Shown here: one piece after another, positions 44,452 through 54,320 of the stretch
Position numbering within the stretch: the stretch's first letter is position 1
Layout: every line of letters starts with the position of its first letter
From: Dyadobacter sp.
GTDB lineage: Bacteria; Bacteroidota; Bacteroidia; Cytophagales; Spirosomataceae
Assembly (NCBI RefSeq): GCF_017744695.1
Contig: NZ_JAGIAS010000008.1
Coordinates: 265,082 to 329,081, forward strand
Length of the DNA: 64,000 nt
Reading direction: 5' to 3'
Made by a program: the position numbers and the translations under genes
The notes under the pieces: generated by a model
Told to the model about the DNA's origin: nothing
Database searches by the model: none
Seen by the model: only the letters and a program-made list of their open reading frames with translations

Positions 44452-47400
44452 GTGAATGATCGGATACAAGAGAACGCATTGACATCGGGCCCTGTTGGCC
44501 GGGCCGTGAGGCGGATAGCAATGTGTGTCTGTATCTTACTACAAGTTCCCGCGTTGCCGGTCGCCTCGCAGCCCATGGCGAAAGCAATGAAACATAGTGT
44601 CCGTCACTACACCAGCGACAATGGATTGCCCCAAAATTCCGTAAGGGCGATCATGCAGGATCACGACGGCTTCGTTTGGCTCGCCACCGACATGGGCCTG
44701 GTCAGATTCGACGGACAATCGTTTGTAACCTTCGACAAAGACAAGTTGGGCCTGAAATCCAGCAGTTTCCTTTCATTTAATACCGACATTGAAAGTAGGG
44801 GCGAGCGGCTGTATGCCGTGGGAGAAAACCAGACCCATATCCGAATCGCCGGCGGCAAAGCTATTCCCGACAAAAGTCCGCTGGAAAAACGCATTCATAA
44901 AATATTCAAACCCGGCGCGGGCCCCTACGATCTGATGTATATGCTGGGCCTGCCCGACCGCTGGAACAAAGATTTTGTGCCGACATATAACTTGTTTTTA
45001 TTACCTAAGCCGGACGGTGATTTTTACATATGGAGTAAGGGTGGAAAAATCGATCTTTACGCTGGATGGAAGAAACAAAAGTCCTACGAAACCCGACTGC
45101 TTTCGCCTATCGGGCTTTTCAGGATCGGGACGAACCTCTATTACGACGACGAGGCGGGCAGCATACGGCTTGTAGCCACCAGCGGGCCTACCGCCACAGG
45201 TGCGAACGTAACGTTTGTCCCCGCACATATGAGGGCGGAAAAACCCGATCTGGCCAGGCCCTACAAGCTCTATGCAGACGATTTGTCGGGCAATGCATTT
45301 ATCTATCAGGATCGTAAGCTGTATTCATTGTCGGAAAGGATACCGGGCCATTTAACGGCAACCGTTTTGCTCGACGACGTCGACTTCGGCCGAAATGGCC
45401 TTACCTCCGTTTTCCATGACAGCCGACACCAAAGGCTTTACCTGGGGACAATCACCAATGGTCTTTTTATTTACGATTTAAAGGTTTTCGACGCTGTTGG
45501 TATTGACACCGACGATCCCGGCCTGAATGTTTATTATGCACAGGCTGTATTGTCCGACAGCTCGGTGATCACCCCACACTTCTACGTACTCGGAAAAGGT
45601 CAGGACGGGCAGCGCTTTTCGCGGGTCATACCTCACCCGCTGGGAAAGGCCATCAATGGCTACACAATCGTCAAAAGCCGTTCAGGTGATATCTGGATCG
45701 CCGGCTATGGCTGGTCGTACCAACAGCTATACCGCTATGATAATGCCGGTAAACAGTTGAAGCAAGTCTGGAACCTGGGGAGCGATATTTCTTTCCTCTA
45801 TGAAGACGAGACCGGGCGTATCTGGCTTGGCATGGAGACGGATGGGGTGAAATACATCGACCCTGGCGAAAACGGGATGCCGGTACATACCTTAACAAAA
45901 AAGATCAAGCATGTTTCTTACATGCTTAAAGATGGGAAGAATATGCTTTGGGTTGGTACACACCCGGGCTTGTATATGGTAAATCTCGCGCGAAAAACCA
46001 TTTCCGCCATTCCGCACACCAACGGGCATTACATCAAAAGCCTCCTGCTGGCCCGCCCGGGCGAGCTCTGGTACACCACCGACGACGATGGCTTCTTTCT
46101 TGTACAAAACGGAAAGCCGGTGCGGTTCCCCCTGGACAAAGACCACTTTCTTTCTAACGCTCATTGTATCGTACACGACCGCAGGGACTTTTTCTGGATC
46201 CCGACAAACCAGGGCTTATTCCGCATGCTCCGGAGCGACCTGCTTGATTTTGCCAGCCATAGCGACAGTACCCGGCTATACTACCATCGGTACAGCAAGC
46301 AGAGCGGCTTTCAGATCAACGAATTTAATGGGGGATGCCAACCCTGTGCGGTTAGGTTGCAGAATGGTTATGTATCGCTGCCGTCGATGGGAGGGCTGGT
46401 CTTTTTTAAACCCGAACAAGTCCTGGTCGACACACCGCGTTCCAAAATTTTCATCGACCGCATTGAGGGTAATAACGGGGACATTCCCGTCGACGGTTCG
46501 AAAATCCAGCTCACAGGCGTAACTGACTTGCGCGTATTTGTGTCATCACCGTACCTCGCAGACAGGCAAAATCAGCAATTGTACTATACGATTTCGGCGG
46601 AAGATCGCACTGCCTCTTCGCAAACATGGTTCCCCATTGAACAAGAACAGCATTCTATCCTCCTCAACAACCTTACATCGGGCACATACGCACTTAAAAT
46701 CCGTAAAAACACGGGATTCGGGCAAAACTCCGTGCAAGTGAAAACCCTTACGATCATCGTCCCCTACCCCTGGTACGATACCTGGCCTTTTAAATTGCTG
46801 GTCATTACCCTGGTACTGATAGGTATTTATTTCTATTTCAAAAACCGTCTGAAAAAAGCCGATCAGCTAAATAGAATCCTGGAATCCCGCGTGTCGGAAA
46901 AGACGCGCAGTTTGCAGGACACGCTGAGTGTACTGAAAGGATCGGAACAGGAACTCCTCCGGCAAACCCGTCTTCAAATGCACCTGATTGCCTCCATCAG
47001 CCACGACATCCGCAGCCCGCTGAGATCGATTGAATTTGCCTCCGGAAAAGTGTCCGGCCTTGTCCAAAAGGGCGACTTGGCGCTGGTGGAAACAATCGGT
47101 TCCAGTGTCAACGAGTCTTCCAGAAGGGTCCTTATGCTACTGGAAAACATGCTTTCTTATGTCAAATCGCAGATGTCGGGGGGCTCGGTAGCCTACGACA
47201 CCTTTGCCGTGCGGAGCCTGGTCGATGAAATTGCTGTCATTTTTAACGCCTCGTTTAAAGTTCAGGGAAACAAGTTTGTCAATAATGTTCCTGAAACGCT
47301 TATGCTCCGAACCAATCGGCAATTGCTGAAAATTATCCTGCACAACCTGATCGACAATGCCAACAAATACACCTCGGATGGTTCGGTAACTGTGAGCGCC

Positions 47401-47643
47401 ATGAAGGAAAGCGAAGTAATGAGGTTGTTCGTGACGGACACGGGTCCCGGATTGCCTGAAACCGTGCAGAACTGGTTTAATGGCAATGAAGAAATCCACT
47501 ATCCTGAACCGGCAGATAGCGGACCGGATATTCATGGAATCGGGTTGGTGATTGTAAAGGAACTGGCGGGCATGCTCAATGTGCGTATTACAGCGGCATC
47601 CGCTTCCGGGACAGTATTTTCTATCGAATTTTGGAAAGAGTAA
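44452..47643 (+). CDS. Propeller-domain sensor histidine kinase
   Basis: 1063 residues from GTG 44452; ATG 44521 also gives a complete signal peptide (MCVCILLQVPALPVASQ). The periplasmic part has repeated two-component-regulator propeller blades (TSDNGLPQNSVRAIMQDHDG; DGFVWLATDMGLVRFDG; EDETGRIWLGMETDGVKYID), then a Y_Y_Y domain (~715-775) and one membrane helix (LLVITLVLIGIYFYF, ~783-800). A coiled coil and DHp domain with H851 (ISHDIRSPLRS) and an HATPase domain with NLIDNANKYT, DTGPGLP and GIGLVIVKEL follow. It stops there: no receiver and no AraC domain, unlike typical hybrid systems of this architecture. The next gene is a close paralogue. Confidence 0.92.
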   Translation: MNDRIQENALTSGPVGRAVRRIAMCVCILLQVPALPVASQPMAKAMKHSVRHYTSDNGLPQNSVRAIMQDHDGFVWLATDMGLVRFDGQSFVTFDKDKLGLKSSSFLSFNTDIESRGERLYAVGENQTHIRIAGGKAIPDKSPLEKRIHKIFKPGAGPYDLMYMLGLPDRWNKDFVPTYNLFLLPKPDGDFYIWSKGGKIDLYAGWKKQKSYETRLLSPIGLFRIGTNLYYDDEAGSIRLVATSGPTATGANVTFVPAHMRAEKPDLARPYKLYADDLSGNAFIYQDRKLYSLSERIPGHLTATVLLDDVDFGRNGLTSVFHDSRHQRLYLGTITNGLFIYDLKVFDAVGIDTDDPGLNVYYAQAVLSDSSVITPHFYVLGKGQDGQRFSRVIPHPLGKAINGYTIVKSRSGDIWIAGYGWSYQQLYRYDNAGKQLKQVWNLGSDISFLYEDETGRIWLGMETDGVKYIDPGENGMPVHTLTKKIKHVSYMLKDGKNMLWVGTHPGLYMVNLARKTISAIPHTNGHYIKSLLLARPGELWYTTDDDGFFLVQNGKPVRFPLDKDHFLSNAHCIVHDRRDFFWIPTNQGLFRMLRSDLLDFASHSDSTRLYYHRYSKQSGFQINEFNGGCQPCAVRLQNGYVSLPSMGGLVFFKPEQVLVDTPRSKIFIDRIEGNNGDIPVDGSKIQLTGVTDLRVFVSSPYLADRQNQQLYYTISAEDRTASSQTWFPIEQEQHSILLNNLTSGTYALKIRKNTGFGQNSVQVKTLTIIVPYPWYDTWPFKLLVITLVLIGIYFYFKNRLKKADQLNRILESRVSEKTRSLQDTLSVLKGSEQELLRQTRLQMHLIASISHDIRSPLRSIEFASGKVSGLVQKGDLALVETIGSSVNESSRRVLMLLENMLSYVKSQMSGGSVAYDTFAVRSLVDEIAVIFNASFKVQGNKFVNNVPETLMLRTNRQLLKIILHNLIDNANKYTSDGSVTVSAMKESEVMRLFVTDTGPGLPETVQNWFNGNEEIHYPEPADSGPDIHGIGLVIVKELAGMLNVRITAASASGTVFSIEFWKE

Positions 47644-47649
47644 AAATCT

Positions 47650-50600
47650 ATGAGTTTGATTTTACGTGTTCTTTTTCAGGTATGGCTGGTCTTGACCACA
47701 TTTTGGTGCGTCGCGCAGCCGCCTCAATATACCCTTCGGCATTACACCAGCGAAAATGGCCTGCCTCAGAACTCGGTGGCCGCTATTGCACAGGACCGTG
47801 ACGGCTTTGTGTGGCTCACTACCTACAATGGCCTGGTCCGATTTGACGGGCAGTCGTTCCTGACATTCAACAAAACCGAACTTGGCCTGGAGAACAATAT
47901 GTTCGTGGATTTCCTTCCGGGCGCCGGGGCGTTGTTCGCCATAACGGATAATCACAACTATGTTAAAATCCATGCAGGCAGGGCAAAAAAAGAGGTCCCA
48001 CTACCGGTCAGGCGTATTCGGGAGATGTTTAAAATCGAAGAAGGTTTTCATAGTTTGTTCTTTTCAAAAGGGCATGCCGACCGGCTTAATATGAACTGGT
48101 TCCTGCACGATGAGATTGATTCATTCAAAAAGAGATGGTTTCCTTCCCATTACGTATTTCTCATCCCCAATTCGAACAACGACTTTTTTATATGGCAAAA
48201 AGACGGCAGCATCGGTTATTATTCCAATTGGAAAAAACAGAAAAACTACGCCACGCAGGTGCGCTGGCCGCGGGGAATTTTCAGGATCGGGACGAGTTTG
48301 TACAACGACGACCAGGCCGGTAACATCGAACTGCTGGCGACGGGCCCTGGCAAGAACCTTGCAACGGAAAAAGTGAGGCTGACCGCTGAACAAAAGCACG
48401 ATCCCAGGCTGGATTTGACCGAACCGTACCTGGTTTATTCCCATGATCTGTCGAAAAACGCTTTCATTTACCAGGATCAAAAGTTGTTCGTCCTTTCAGA
48501 GAAGCATCCGGGAGAGATACAGACCAGCCTTCTCCTCAACGACTTCGATTTTCAAAAGAACAATGTAGCTTCCGTATTTTTTGATGAAAAACATCGAAGG
48601 CTCTTCCTCGGAACGCTCAGCAATGGACTATTCATTTTCGACTTTCATGCATTCGAAACCCTGACGGCCGGCAGCAACGAACGCGAAGCGAATGTCTACT
48701 ATGCGCAGACGGCATTCTCGGATTCTTCGGTAATCACACCGTCCTTCAATGTGCTCGGGAAAAGCGCAACAGGCAAAACGATCGCCTACCGGCTCCGGCC
48801 GCCGGTCGACGAACTGAGCATGAACAAGCGCACCACCCTCACAGACCGGCACGGCGACATTTGGTGTGTAAGAAACGATGTACTTTATCGCTTCGACGCC
48901 AGGGGTAGCAAATTGAAAGGCCAATTGAATGCAGGCGGGGAAATTTCGCATATATATGAAGACCAAACCGGGCGAATCTGGCTCGGTACCCGATTCGCAG
49001 GGCTCCGCTACATCGATCCCGCAGAGAAAGGCATGCCCGTGCACGTGTTTACGCCAAAGATCCTGCGCATTACTTACATGTTGCAAGAAGGCCGGGAAAC
49101 GCTCTGGGTAGGAGCCGATACCGGGTTATTCAGGGTTAATCTCAGCCGGAAAACGTTTTCGCTCATACCAAACACTGAAAACATTTTTGTCAAAAACCTC
49201 TACATGCCGTTCAAGGGAGAACTTTGGTTTGCTACTCGCGACCACGGTCTTTGCCTGTTCCGAAATGACAATCTCACGCTATTCCCCGTGGATAAGAATC
49301 GCTTCATGGCCTCGGCACACTGCCTGATCCTTGACAAGAACGGCTATTTCTGGATGTCCACAAACAATGGCTTATTCCGGATGCTCCGTAATGATCTGCT
49401 TGACTATACCAATCATCGCGACAGTACCCGGCTGTATTACCATCGCTACATCCGGCGGGACGGTCTTCGCATTGATGAATTCAATGGCGGTTGCCAGCCT
49501 TGCGCGGTGCGTTTAAACAACGGCTATGTGTCGATGCCTTCTCTCGACGGCCTGGTCTTTTTCAAACCTGAGCAAACGCCGATGGATGTGCCCGACTCCA
49601 AAATTTTCATCGATCGCGTTGAAAGCAACTCGCAAAACGTGCCTCTTACAGGCAACCGGATAGAGCTGCCCGCAACGGCTACCGATCTGAAGGTATTCAT
49701 TTCTTCGCCTTACCTCGGCAACCGGGAAAACCAGCAGCTCTTCTACGCGGTGTCAAGCGACCGGAGAGCAGAAACGGGGCAGGTCTGGTTCCCTATTGAA
49801 AATGAGCAGCAATCCATTCACCTGAACAACCTGGAATCGGGCACATATACCCTGAGAATCCGCAAAAATGCAGGATTTGGAAGCAATGCGGAGCGACTGA
49901 CGACCTTGACCGTACTCGTTCCCTATGAATGGTACGAGACCTGGCCATTCAAAATGCTGATGCTGGTTCTCGCGGCGGTGGCTGTTTGGGTATATTTCAA
50001 AAACCGGCTGAAAAAAGCGGACAGGCTTAACAGGGTGCTCGAATCGCGCGTTTCGGAAAAGACACGCGACTTGCAGGATACATTAAGCGCCCTCAAAGTT
50101 TCCGAACAGGAGCTCATCAAGCAGATCAGGCTGCAAATGCATTTGATCGGTTCGATCAGTCATGATATTCGTAGTCCGCTCCGGTCCATTCAATTTACCT
50201 CATCACAAATCCCTTCATTGATTCAGAAAGGAGAATATGGCCTTGCGAAAAATGTAGGGGCCAGCGTAAGTGAATCTTCCGAAAAAATCCTGCTGCTGCT
50301 GGAAAACATGCTTTCGTATATTAAATCACAGGTGTCGGGCGGCTCCGTGGCATTCGAAGCGGTACCCGCGCGTAAGCTGGTAGACAACGTCGCCACGATT
50401 TTCAAAGACGCATTTGTGCTTCGGCAAAATACATTCGTCAACAACGTCCCCGATTCGGTAGTCGTCCGATCGAACCAGCAATTGCTGAAAATTATCCTGC
50501 ACAACCTGATCGATAATGCCAATAAATTCACGTATCAGGGGGCTATTACCGTAAGCGCAGGGCAGGACGGTGGGCTGACTACCTTGTTGGTATCCGACAC

Positions 50601-50805
50601 CGGTACCGATCTTCCGACGCCGGTGCGGAACTGGCTCAACGACAGTAGCATGGCATATCCCGAATCGTCTGACGGCGAACAAAGTATCAACGGCATCGGT
50701 CTGATGATCGTCCGGGAGCTGGCCGAGTTACTAAACGTTCATGTCCGCGCAAACGCCGGTCCCGGTGCATCGTTTTTGATAAAGTTTGGCAAGACCAGGG
50801 AATGA
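47650..50805 (+). CDS. Propeller-domain sensor histidine kinase, paralogue of the preceding gene
   Basis: 1051 residues with the same order as its neighbour: signal peptide, propeller blades (TSENGLPQNSVAAIAQDRDG; EDQTGRIWLGTRFAGLRYID), Y_Y_Y domain, one membrane helix (MLMLVLAAVAVWVYF), DHp with H838 (ISHDIRSPLRS) and HATPase. Large stretches are near identical to the first kinase, so this is a tandem duplication. The G1 box reads SDTGTDLP (D983 region): the second Gly of DxGxG is Asp, which may lower ATP binding. Six bases separate the genes, so they are co-transcribed and could form heterodimers. Confidence 0.92.
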   Translation: MSLILRVLFQVWLVLTTFWCVAQPPQYTLRHYTSENGLPQNSVAAIAQDRDGFVWLTTYNGLVRFDGQSFLTFNKTELGLENNMFVDFLPGAGALFAITDNHNYVKIHAGRAKKEVPLPVRRIREMFKIEEGFHSLFFSKGHADRLNMNWFLHDEIDSFKKRWFPSHYVFLIPNSNNDFFIWQKDGSIGYYSNWKKQKNYATQVRWPRGIFRIGTSLYNDDQAGNIELLATGPGKNLATEKVRLTAEQKHDPRLDLTEPYLVYSHDLSKNAFIYQDQKLFVLSEKHPGEIQTSLLLNDFDFQKNNVASVFFDEKHRRLFLGTLSNGLFIFDFHAFETLTAGSNEREANVYYAQTAFSDSSVITPSFNVLGKSATGKTIAYRLRPPVDELSMNKRTTLTDRHGDIWCVRNDVLYRFDARGSKLKGQLNAGGEISHIYEDQTGRIWLGTRFAGLRYIDPAEKGMPVHVFTPKILRITYMLQEGRETLWVGADTGLFRVNLSRKTFSLIPNTENIFVKNLYMPFKGELWFATRDHGLCLFRNDNLTLFPVDKNRFMASAHCLILDKNGYFWMSTNNGLFRMLRNDLLDYTNHRDSTRLYYHRYIRRDGLRIDEFNGGCQPCAVRLNNGYVSMPSLDGLVFFKPEQTPMDVPDSKIFIDRVESNSQNVPLTGNRIELPATATDLKVFISSPYLGNRENQQLFYAVSSDRRAETGQVWFPIENEQQSIHLNNLESGTYTLRIRKNAGFGSNAERLTTLTVLVPYEWYETWPFKMLMLVLAAVAVWVYFKNRLKKADRLNRVLESRVSEKTRDLQDTLSALKVSEQELIKQIRLQMHLIGSISHDIRSPLRSIQFTSSQIPSLIQKGEYGLAKNVGASVSESSEKILLLLENMLSYIKSQVSGGSVAFEAVPARKLVDNVATIFKDAFVLRQNTFVNNVPDSVVVRSNQQLLKIILHNLIDNANKFTYQGAITVSAGQDGGLTTLLVSDTGTDLPTPVRNWLNDSSMAYPESSDGEQSINGIGLMIVRELAELLNVHVRANAGPGASFLIKFGKTRE

Positions 50806-50830
50806 TCATCCGAATGCAACTATCCAGCGT

Positions 50831-51370
50831 TCAGCGCCAGCCCACCCCTATGCCCACGCCCGCGTGTGAAGCGAGCTCATTAGGGAGCAATGGGGGCGTG
50901 TAACGTAGTTTGAGCATATAGATCCATTTTTGGGAAACAATGTGAAAGCGAACACCGGCCACGCCCGATGGTGTCAGCAATCGTTGTTTGTTTTGATCGA
51001 AATAGATGCCGTTATCGTAACGGTCAACCAGGAAACCGCCTATTCCAGCCTCCAGATAACTTTCAATGAGATAGTTGCCGGGCTGAGGAACACAGGAGCT
51101 GCGCTTATAGGGATTTAAAATAAAACAATGCGTCAACGCCGCCAGAACACTCGGGCTGCGAAAATGCGCGCTGGTGATAGCACCAACTCCTGCCTGAACA
51201 TTCCAGAATGATTTTTTGAGGTATCCGAAGGCTGCCTCGGCAGTAACCGCCGCCTTGGGTGCGATACCGTATGCGTCGGCTCCAAAAGCCCCGCGCACAC
51301 GCGTGTAATACGGCTGCGCGGCGGCGTAATGGAAACAGAAGAAGAGGATTAACAAATATCTTGATAACAC
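50831..51370 (-). CDS. Secreted beta-rich protein, unknown
   Basis: 179 residues with a signal peptide (MLSRYLLILFFCFHYAAAQ). The rest alternates short amphipathic strands with Gly and aromatic residues (AAFGYLKKSFWNVQAGVGA; LEAGIGGFLVDRYDNGIYF; HAGVGIGVGWR at the end), suggesting a small outer-membrane barrel. The convergent kinase gene ends 25 bases away. No family recognised. Confidence 0.65.
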   Translation of the reverse strand: MLSRYLLILFFCFHYAAAQPYYTRVRGAFGADAYGIAPKAAVTAEAAFGYLKKSFWNVQAGVGAITSAHFRSPSVLAALTHCFILNPYKRSSCVPQPGNYLIESYLEAGIGGFLVDRYDNGIYFDQNKQRLLTPSGVAGVRFHIVSQKWIYMLKLRYTPPLLPNELASHAGVGIGVGWR

Positions 51371-51472
51371 GTATGAAGGCTTTGCCTTTTAACGGTTCAA
51401 ACCGACTGATCATTATGCAGATTTCAGTCTTGGGCTATTGAATTGTATAATTTGAAACTAATTCCCTAATAA

Positions 51473-52522
51473 TCAATAAGAAGAATATGACGAATACACT
51501 AATTCCCTATCACCATTGAAGGACAAATACCAGTGCTCATTGTTGCTGTTACTGAGCGCAAATGTATATCCCCGGTTATCTTCATATTCATTTCTGAAAC
51601 TATTGTTGAAATTAAGGAAGTTGTCAAGATTAAAGCCCAGGAATTGCGAAGATCCGGCCAGCAGATCACGGAAATAAGTAATTTCCTGCGATGTTAAATT
51701 AGGTGCCCACAGTGCGGGTGAGCCATTAAAATCCTGTTCAAACTGACGAATCCTATTGAATGAGCCGACCCATATTACCTGTCCGTTTTCCTTAAAAAGA
51801 ATAGGAAGATTGGTCGCTCCAAGGAACTTCACAGAAACCATGTATTGCTTGCTTCCGTCGGACATTAACCTGATTGTACAGTCGGAAAATACCAATTCAT
51901 TGTTATTGATGATGTAATTGCGGCTCGCCTCGTTAAGATTCGTAAGCGAATTCACAAATGTCGGGTTAGGCTTATTTCGCGCGGCGATATATTGCTGGAT
52001 CACATCGGGCAAATCCTTGATTTCCCTTGTCACAAATCCCCTTTCATAACTCGTAAGCGTGACACCTCCATTGACAAACCGTACCAGATATTTCAAGCCA
52101 TTCAATTCGTAATCAGCACCGTATGAATCCTGCTCATTGAGATAAACCAGCTTTCTGTAATTACTCAATTTACCTCCTCTGATCGCCAGGCTCTGAACCT
52201 TTGCAACCAATGAATCCGGCACCGCTTCTCCGGCCGTCGCCGCCACCCTGAGAATACTGGATGTACCGACGATAGCATTGTAGCCTGCGTTGTTATTTTC
52301 AAAAGACAACTCGTATACCCGACCCTTTTCCACCTCCGAAAGACCCTTCAATTTGCTTGCCGATGGGTATGATTTATATACGAGCTGCTTCACCGATTCC
52401 GGCAACTCTATCTTTGTTTCCGGTATTTCCAATTCCGGCTCTGGTGTCGTTTCTGAGTTTTTGGGAGATTTACATCCCAAAATAGTTAATAACAGTACCG
52501 CAAAAAATAGAAGAAATCTCAT
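51473..52522 (-). CDS. Lipoprotein with PepSY-like repeats
   Basis: 349 residues from ATG 52522 (MRFLLFFAVLLLTILGC); ATG 52576 and 52555 are alternatives that add a polar head. A lipobox with Cys17 makes it a lipoprotein, followed by an acidic Pro/Glu linker. Three similar segments with a Tyr/Pro start and strand pattern (SYPSASKLKGLSEVEKGRVY...) resemble PepSY-like putative inhibitor domains, an assignment made from pattern only. Divergent from a paralogue (52721-53671). Confidence 0.65.
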   Translation of the reverse strand: MRFLLFFAVLLLTILGCKSPKNSETTPEPELEIPETKIELPESVKQLVYKSYPSASKLKGLSEVEKGRVYELSFENNNAGYNAIVGTSSILRVAATAGEAVPDSLVAKVQSLAIRGGKLSNYRKLVYLNEQDSYGADYELNGLKYLVRFVNGGVTLTSYERGFVTREIKDLPDVIQQYIAARNKPNPTFVNSLTNLNEASRNYIINNNELVFSDCTIRLMSDGSKQYMVSVKFLGATNLPILFKENGQVIWVGSFNRIRQFEQDFNGSPALWAPNLTSQEITYFRDLLAGSSQFLGFNLDNFLNFNNSFRNEYEDNRGYTFALSNSNNEHWYLSFNGDRELVYSSYSSY

Positions 52523-52720
52523 TGGCTTTTGTCCTGGTTTACTGGCTTTCATCATAGACCTGCTTTTTTGTTTCAAACGTTGCCCGGTCCGGAAATAAAT
52601 TGTCCGTTATTGGGGAATGAAAAACATTTTCAAAAAAAATGGTCGATGCAGGCAACACTTTTTAGCCATAGACCTGTCTCTTACGCAAACAAGCCGGCGT
52701 TACGCCCTATTATAATATTA

Positions 52721-53671
52721 ATGAACTTCGAAAAGATTGCACTTTTTATCACAATCGTCTGCCTGTCAATGATGATCGGTTGCAATAAGGTTGTCGATGT
52801 GCAAGAACCTGATACAGAAACTGTTCCCGACGCCACCATCACGGCCATAAAAACGGACTACCCGGATGCTGCGAAGTTTGTATTCAAGACTTTGCTGAAA
52901 GACAAATTATGGAAAGCAAAATTTATCAGCAATGCTTCCAATTTTGAAACACAGGTCAGTCCCACGGCAATCGTTGCCCAGGTGTACAGGGAATCTTCCG
53001 ACGTCACACTGTACAAGAACCTTACCGATAAGCTGAAAGTAAGAGGCGGATCGATATCCGGCGTGCAGCTGGCTGACAAAGCCACCGATAACGGAGCGAG
53101 GATGAAGTACCTATTCAACGGCAAGCCATTCCTGCTGAATTACTATATCCTTAATGACTGGCATATTATCAAACTGACCGCGAAAGCGCCTACCGAGTCG
53201 TTCGTGGTCGATACCGGGGATTTGCCGGCAGCTATCCAGTCGTTTTGTCAGCAAAAATCTATATCGCTGGCCAACAGCACCATCAATCTGATCACCGATG
53301 CCGATGGTAAGAAAGCCTATTACATCTACCCAGCAGCACAACTCTACCCGCTTATTTTCAGTGAGACGGGAGAACTGCTTTGGATAGCCCGCAATTCCGA
53401 CGGATCGAACGTCGTGAACAAGACTAACAGCGAGGTGGGTACCGCAGAGCTGCTTGCGAAAGTGACCGAGGGGTACGAGGACTTCACGACGCCCACTAAC
53501 GTCGCGTTCGAATCGCAATTCGACGGCCTGAAAAGTGTCCGGTATGTATTGCAGAAAAAGTCCGGAGTAGAGGGCACACGCACATTCATTAATGAACTGA
53601 GAGAAGTTTTTGTCAACGCCACCACGGGAGAAATTATTTATGACCAATACTCATCCTATGTATTTAGATAG
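52721..53671 (+). CDS. Lipoprotein with PepSY-like repeats, paralogue of the divergent gene
   Basis: 316 residues from ATG 52721 (MNFEKIALFITIVCLSMMIGC, lipobox Cys21); a longer frame from 52529 overlaps the divergent gene and adds 64 unlikely residues. The same order as the neighbour: acidic linker, DYPDAAKFVFKTLLKDKLW, RVRGGSISGVQL-like segment, and a C-terminal EIIYDQYSSYVF that parallels the other's LVYSSYSSY. Probably an outer-membrane or periplasmic lipoprotein. Function unknown. Confidence 0.65.
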   Translation: MNFEKIALFITIVCLSMMIGCNKVVDVQEPDTETVPDATITAIKTDYPDAAKFVFKTLLKDKLWKAKFISNASNFETQVSPTAIVAQVYRESSDVTLYKNLTDKLKVRGGSISGVQLADKATDNGARMKYLFNGKPFLLNYYILNDWHIIKLTAKAPTESFVVDTGDLPAAIQSFCQQKSISLANSTINLITDADGKKAYYIYPAAQLYPLIFSETGELLWIARNSDGSNVVNKTNSEVGTAELLAKVTEGYEDFTTPTNVAFESQFDGLKSVRYVLQKKSGVEGTRTFINELREVFVNATTGEIIYDQYSSYVFR

Positions 53672-53735
53672 CTTGTTCATGCAGGACCCTCGAGCAGTCA
53701 GCAACTAATAGCCCCTGTTTCGATCAAACTTGCGA

Positions 53736-54320
53736 ATGGCCTTATTTCAATCCAAAAATAAAATGGAATTAGCTGAGCTCGTGAAGGCTTGCCAACGGCA
53801 GGACGCACGGGCACAGGCTGTTTTCTACGATCGCTATAAAAGCAAATTGCTGGGCGTTTGCCTTCGCTATGCGAAAACCGTGGCCGAGGCCGAAGACATT
53901 TTTCAGGAAGGTATACTACGGATTTTTGCAAAAATCAATGACATTCAAAATCCCCAGGCGATCGATAACTGGGTCAAAACGATCATGGTCCGCCATGCGA
54001 TCGATTATTACAACCAGGTGACGCGCAAGGAAATGCTGAGTACCTCCCACGAGGACGTGCGACTGGATTGGGAGAATAACGACTACACGGTGCTATTCAG
54101 CAAACTGGACGTGAGCCTGCTTCTTGAGGCCATCAACGAACTGCCCGACGGCTACCGTATTGTGATCAACATGCATTTCATTGACGGCTACAAACACGCG
54201 GAAATAGCTGAAATGCTGGGCATTAAGGAGGTCACATCCCGCTCACAATTATTGAAGGGGCGGAATCTTTTAATTAAAAAACTGGAACAAAAAGGGATCA
54301 AGCAGCATGAAATCTTTTGA
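53736..54320 (+). CDS. ECF-type RNA polymerase sigma factor
   Basis: 194 residues from ATG 53736. Region 2 (~15-85) has VFYDRYKSKLLGVCLRYAK and AEDIFQEGILRIF; region 4 (~130-185) has LPDGYRIVINMHFIDGYKHA and EIAEMLGIKEVTSRSQLLKG. Bacteroidota use this branch for surface and stress regulons. The stop overlaps the start of the next gene by 14 bases; that gene encodes a membrane protein likely to act as its anti-sigma factor. Confidence 0.93.
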   Translation: MALFQSKNKMELAELVKACQRQDARAQAVFYDRYKSKLLGVCLRYAKTVAEAEDIFQEGILRIFAKINDIQNPQAIDNWVKTIMVRHAIDYYNQVTRKEMLSTSHEDVRLDWENNDYTVLFSKLDVSLLLEAINELPDGYRIVINMHFIDGYKHAEIAEMLGIKEVTSRSQLLKGRNLLIKKLEQKGIKQHEIF

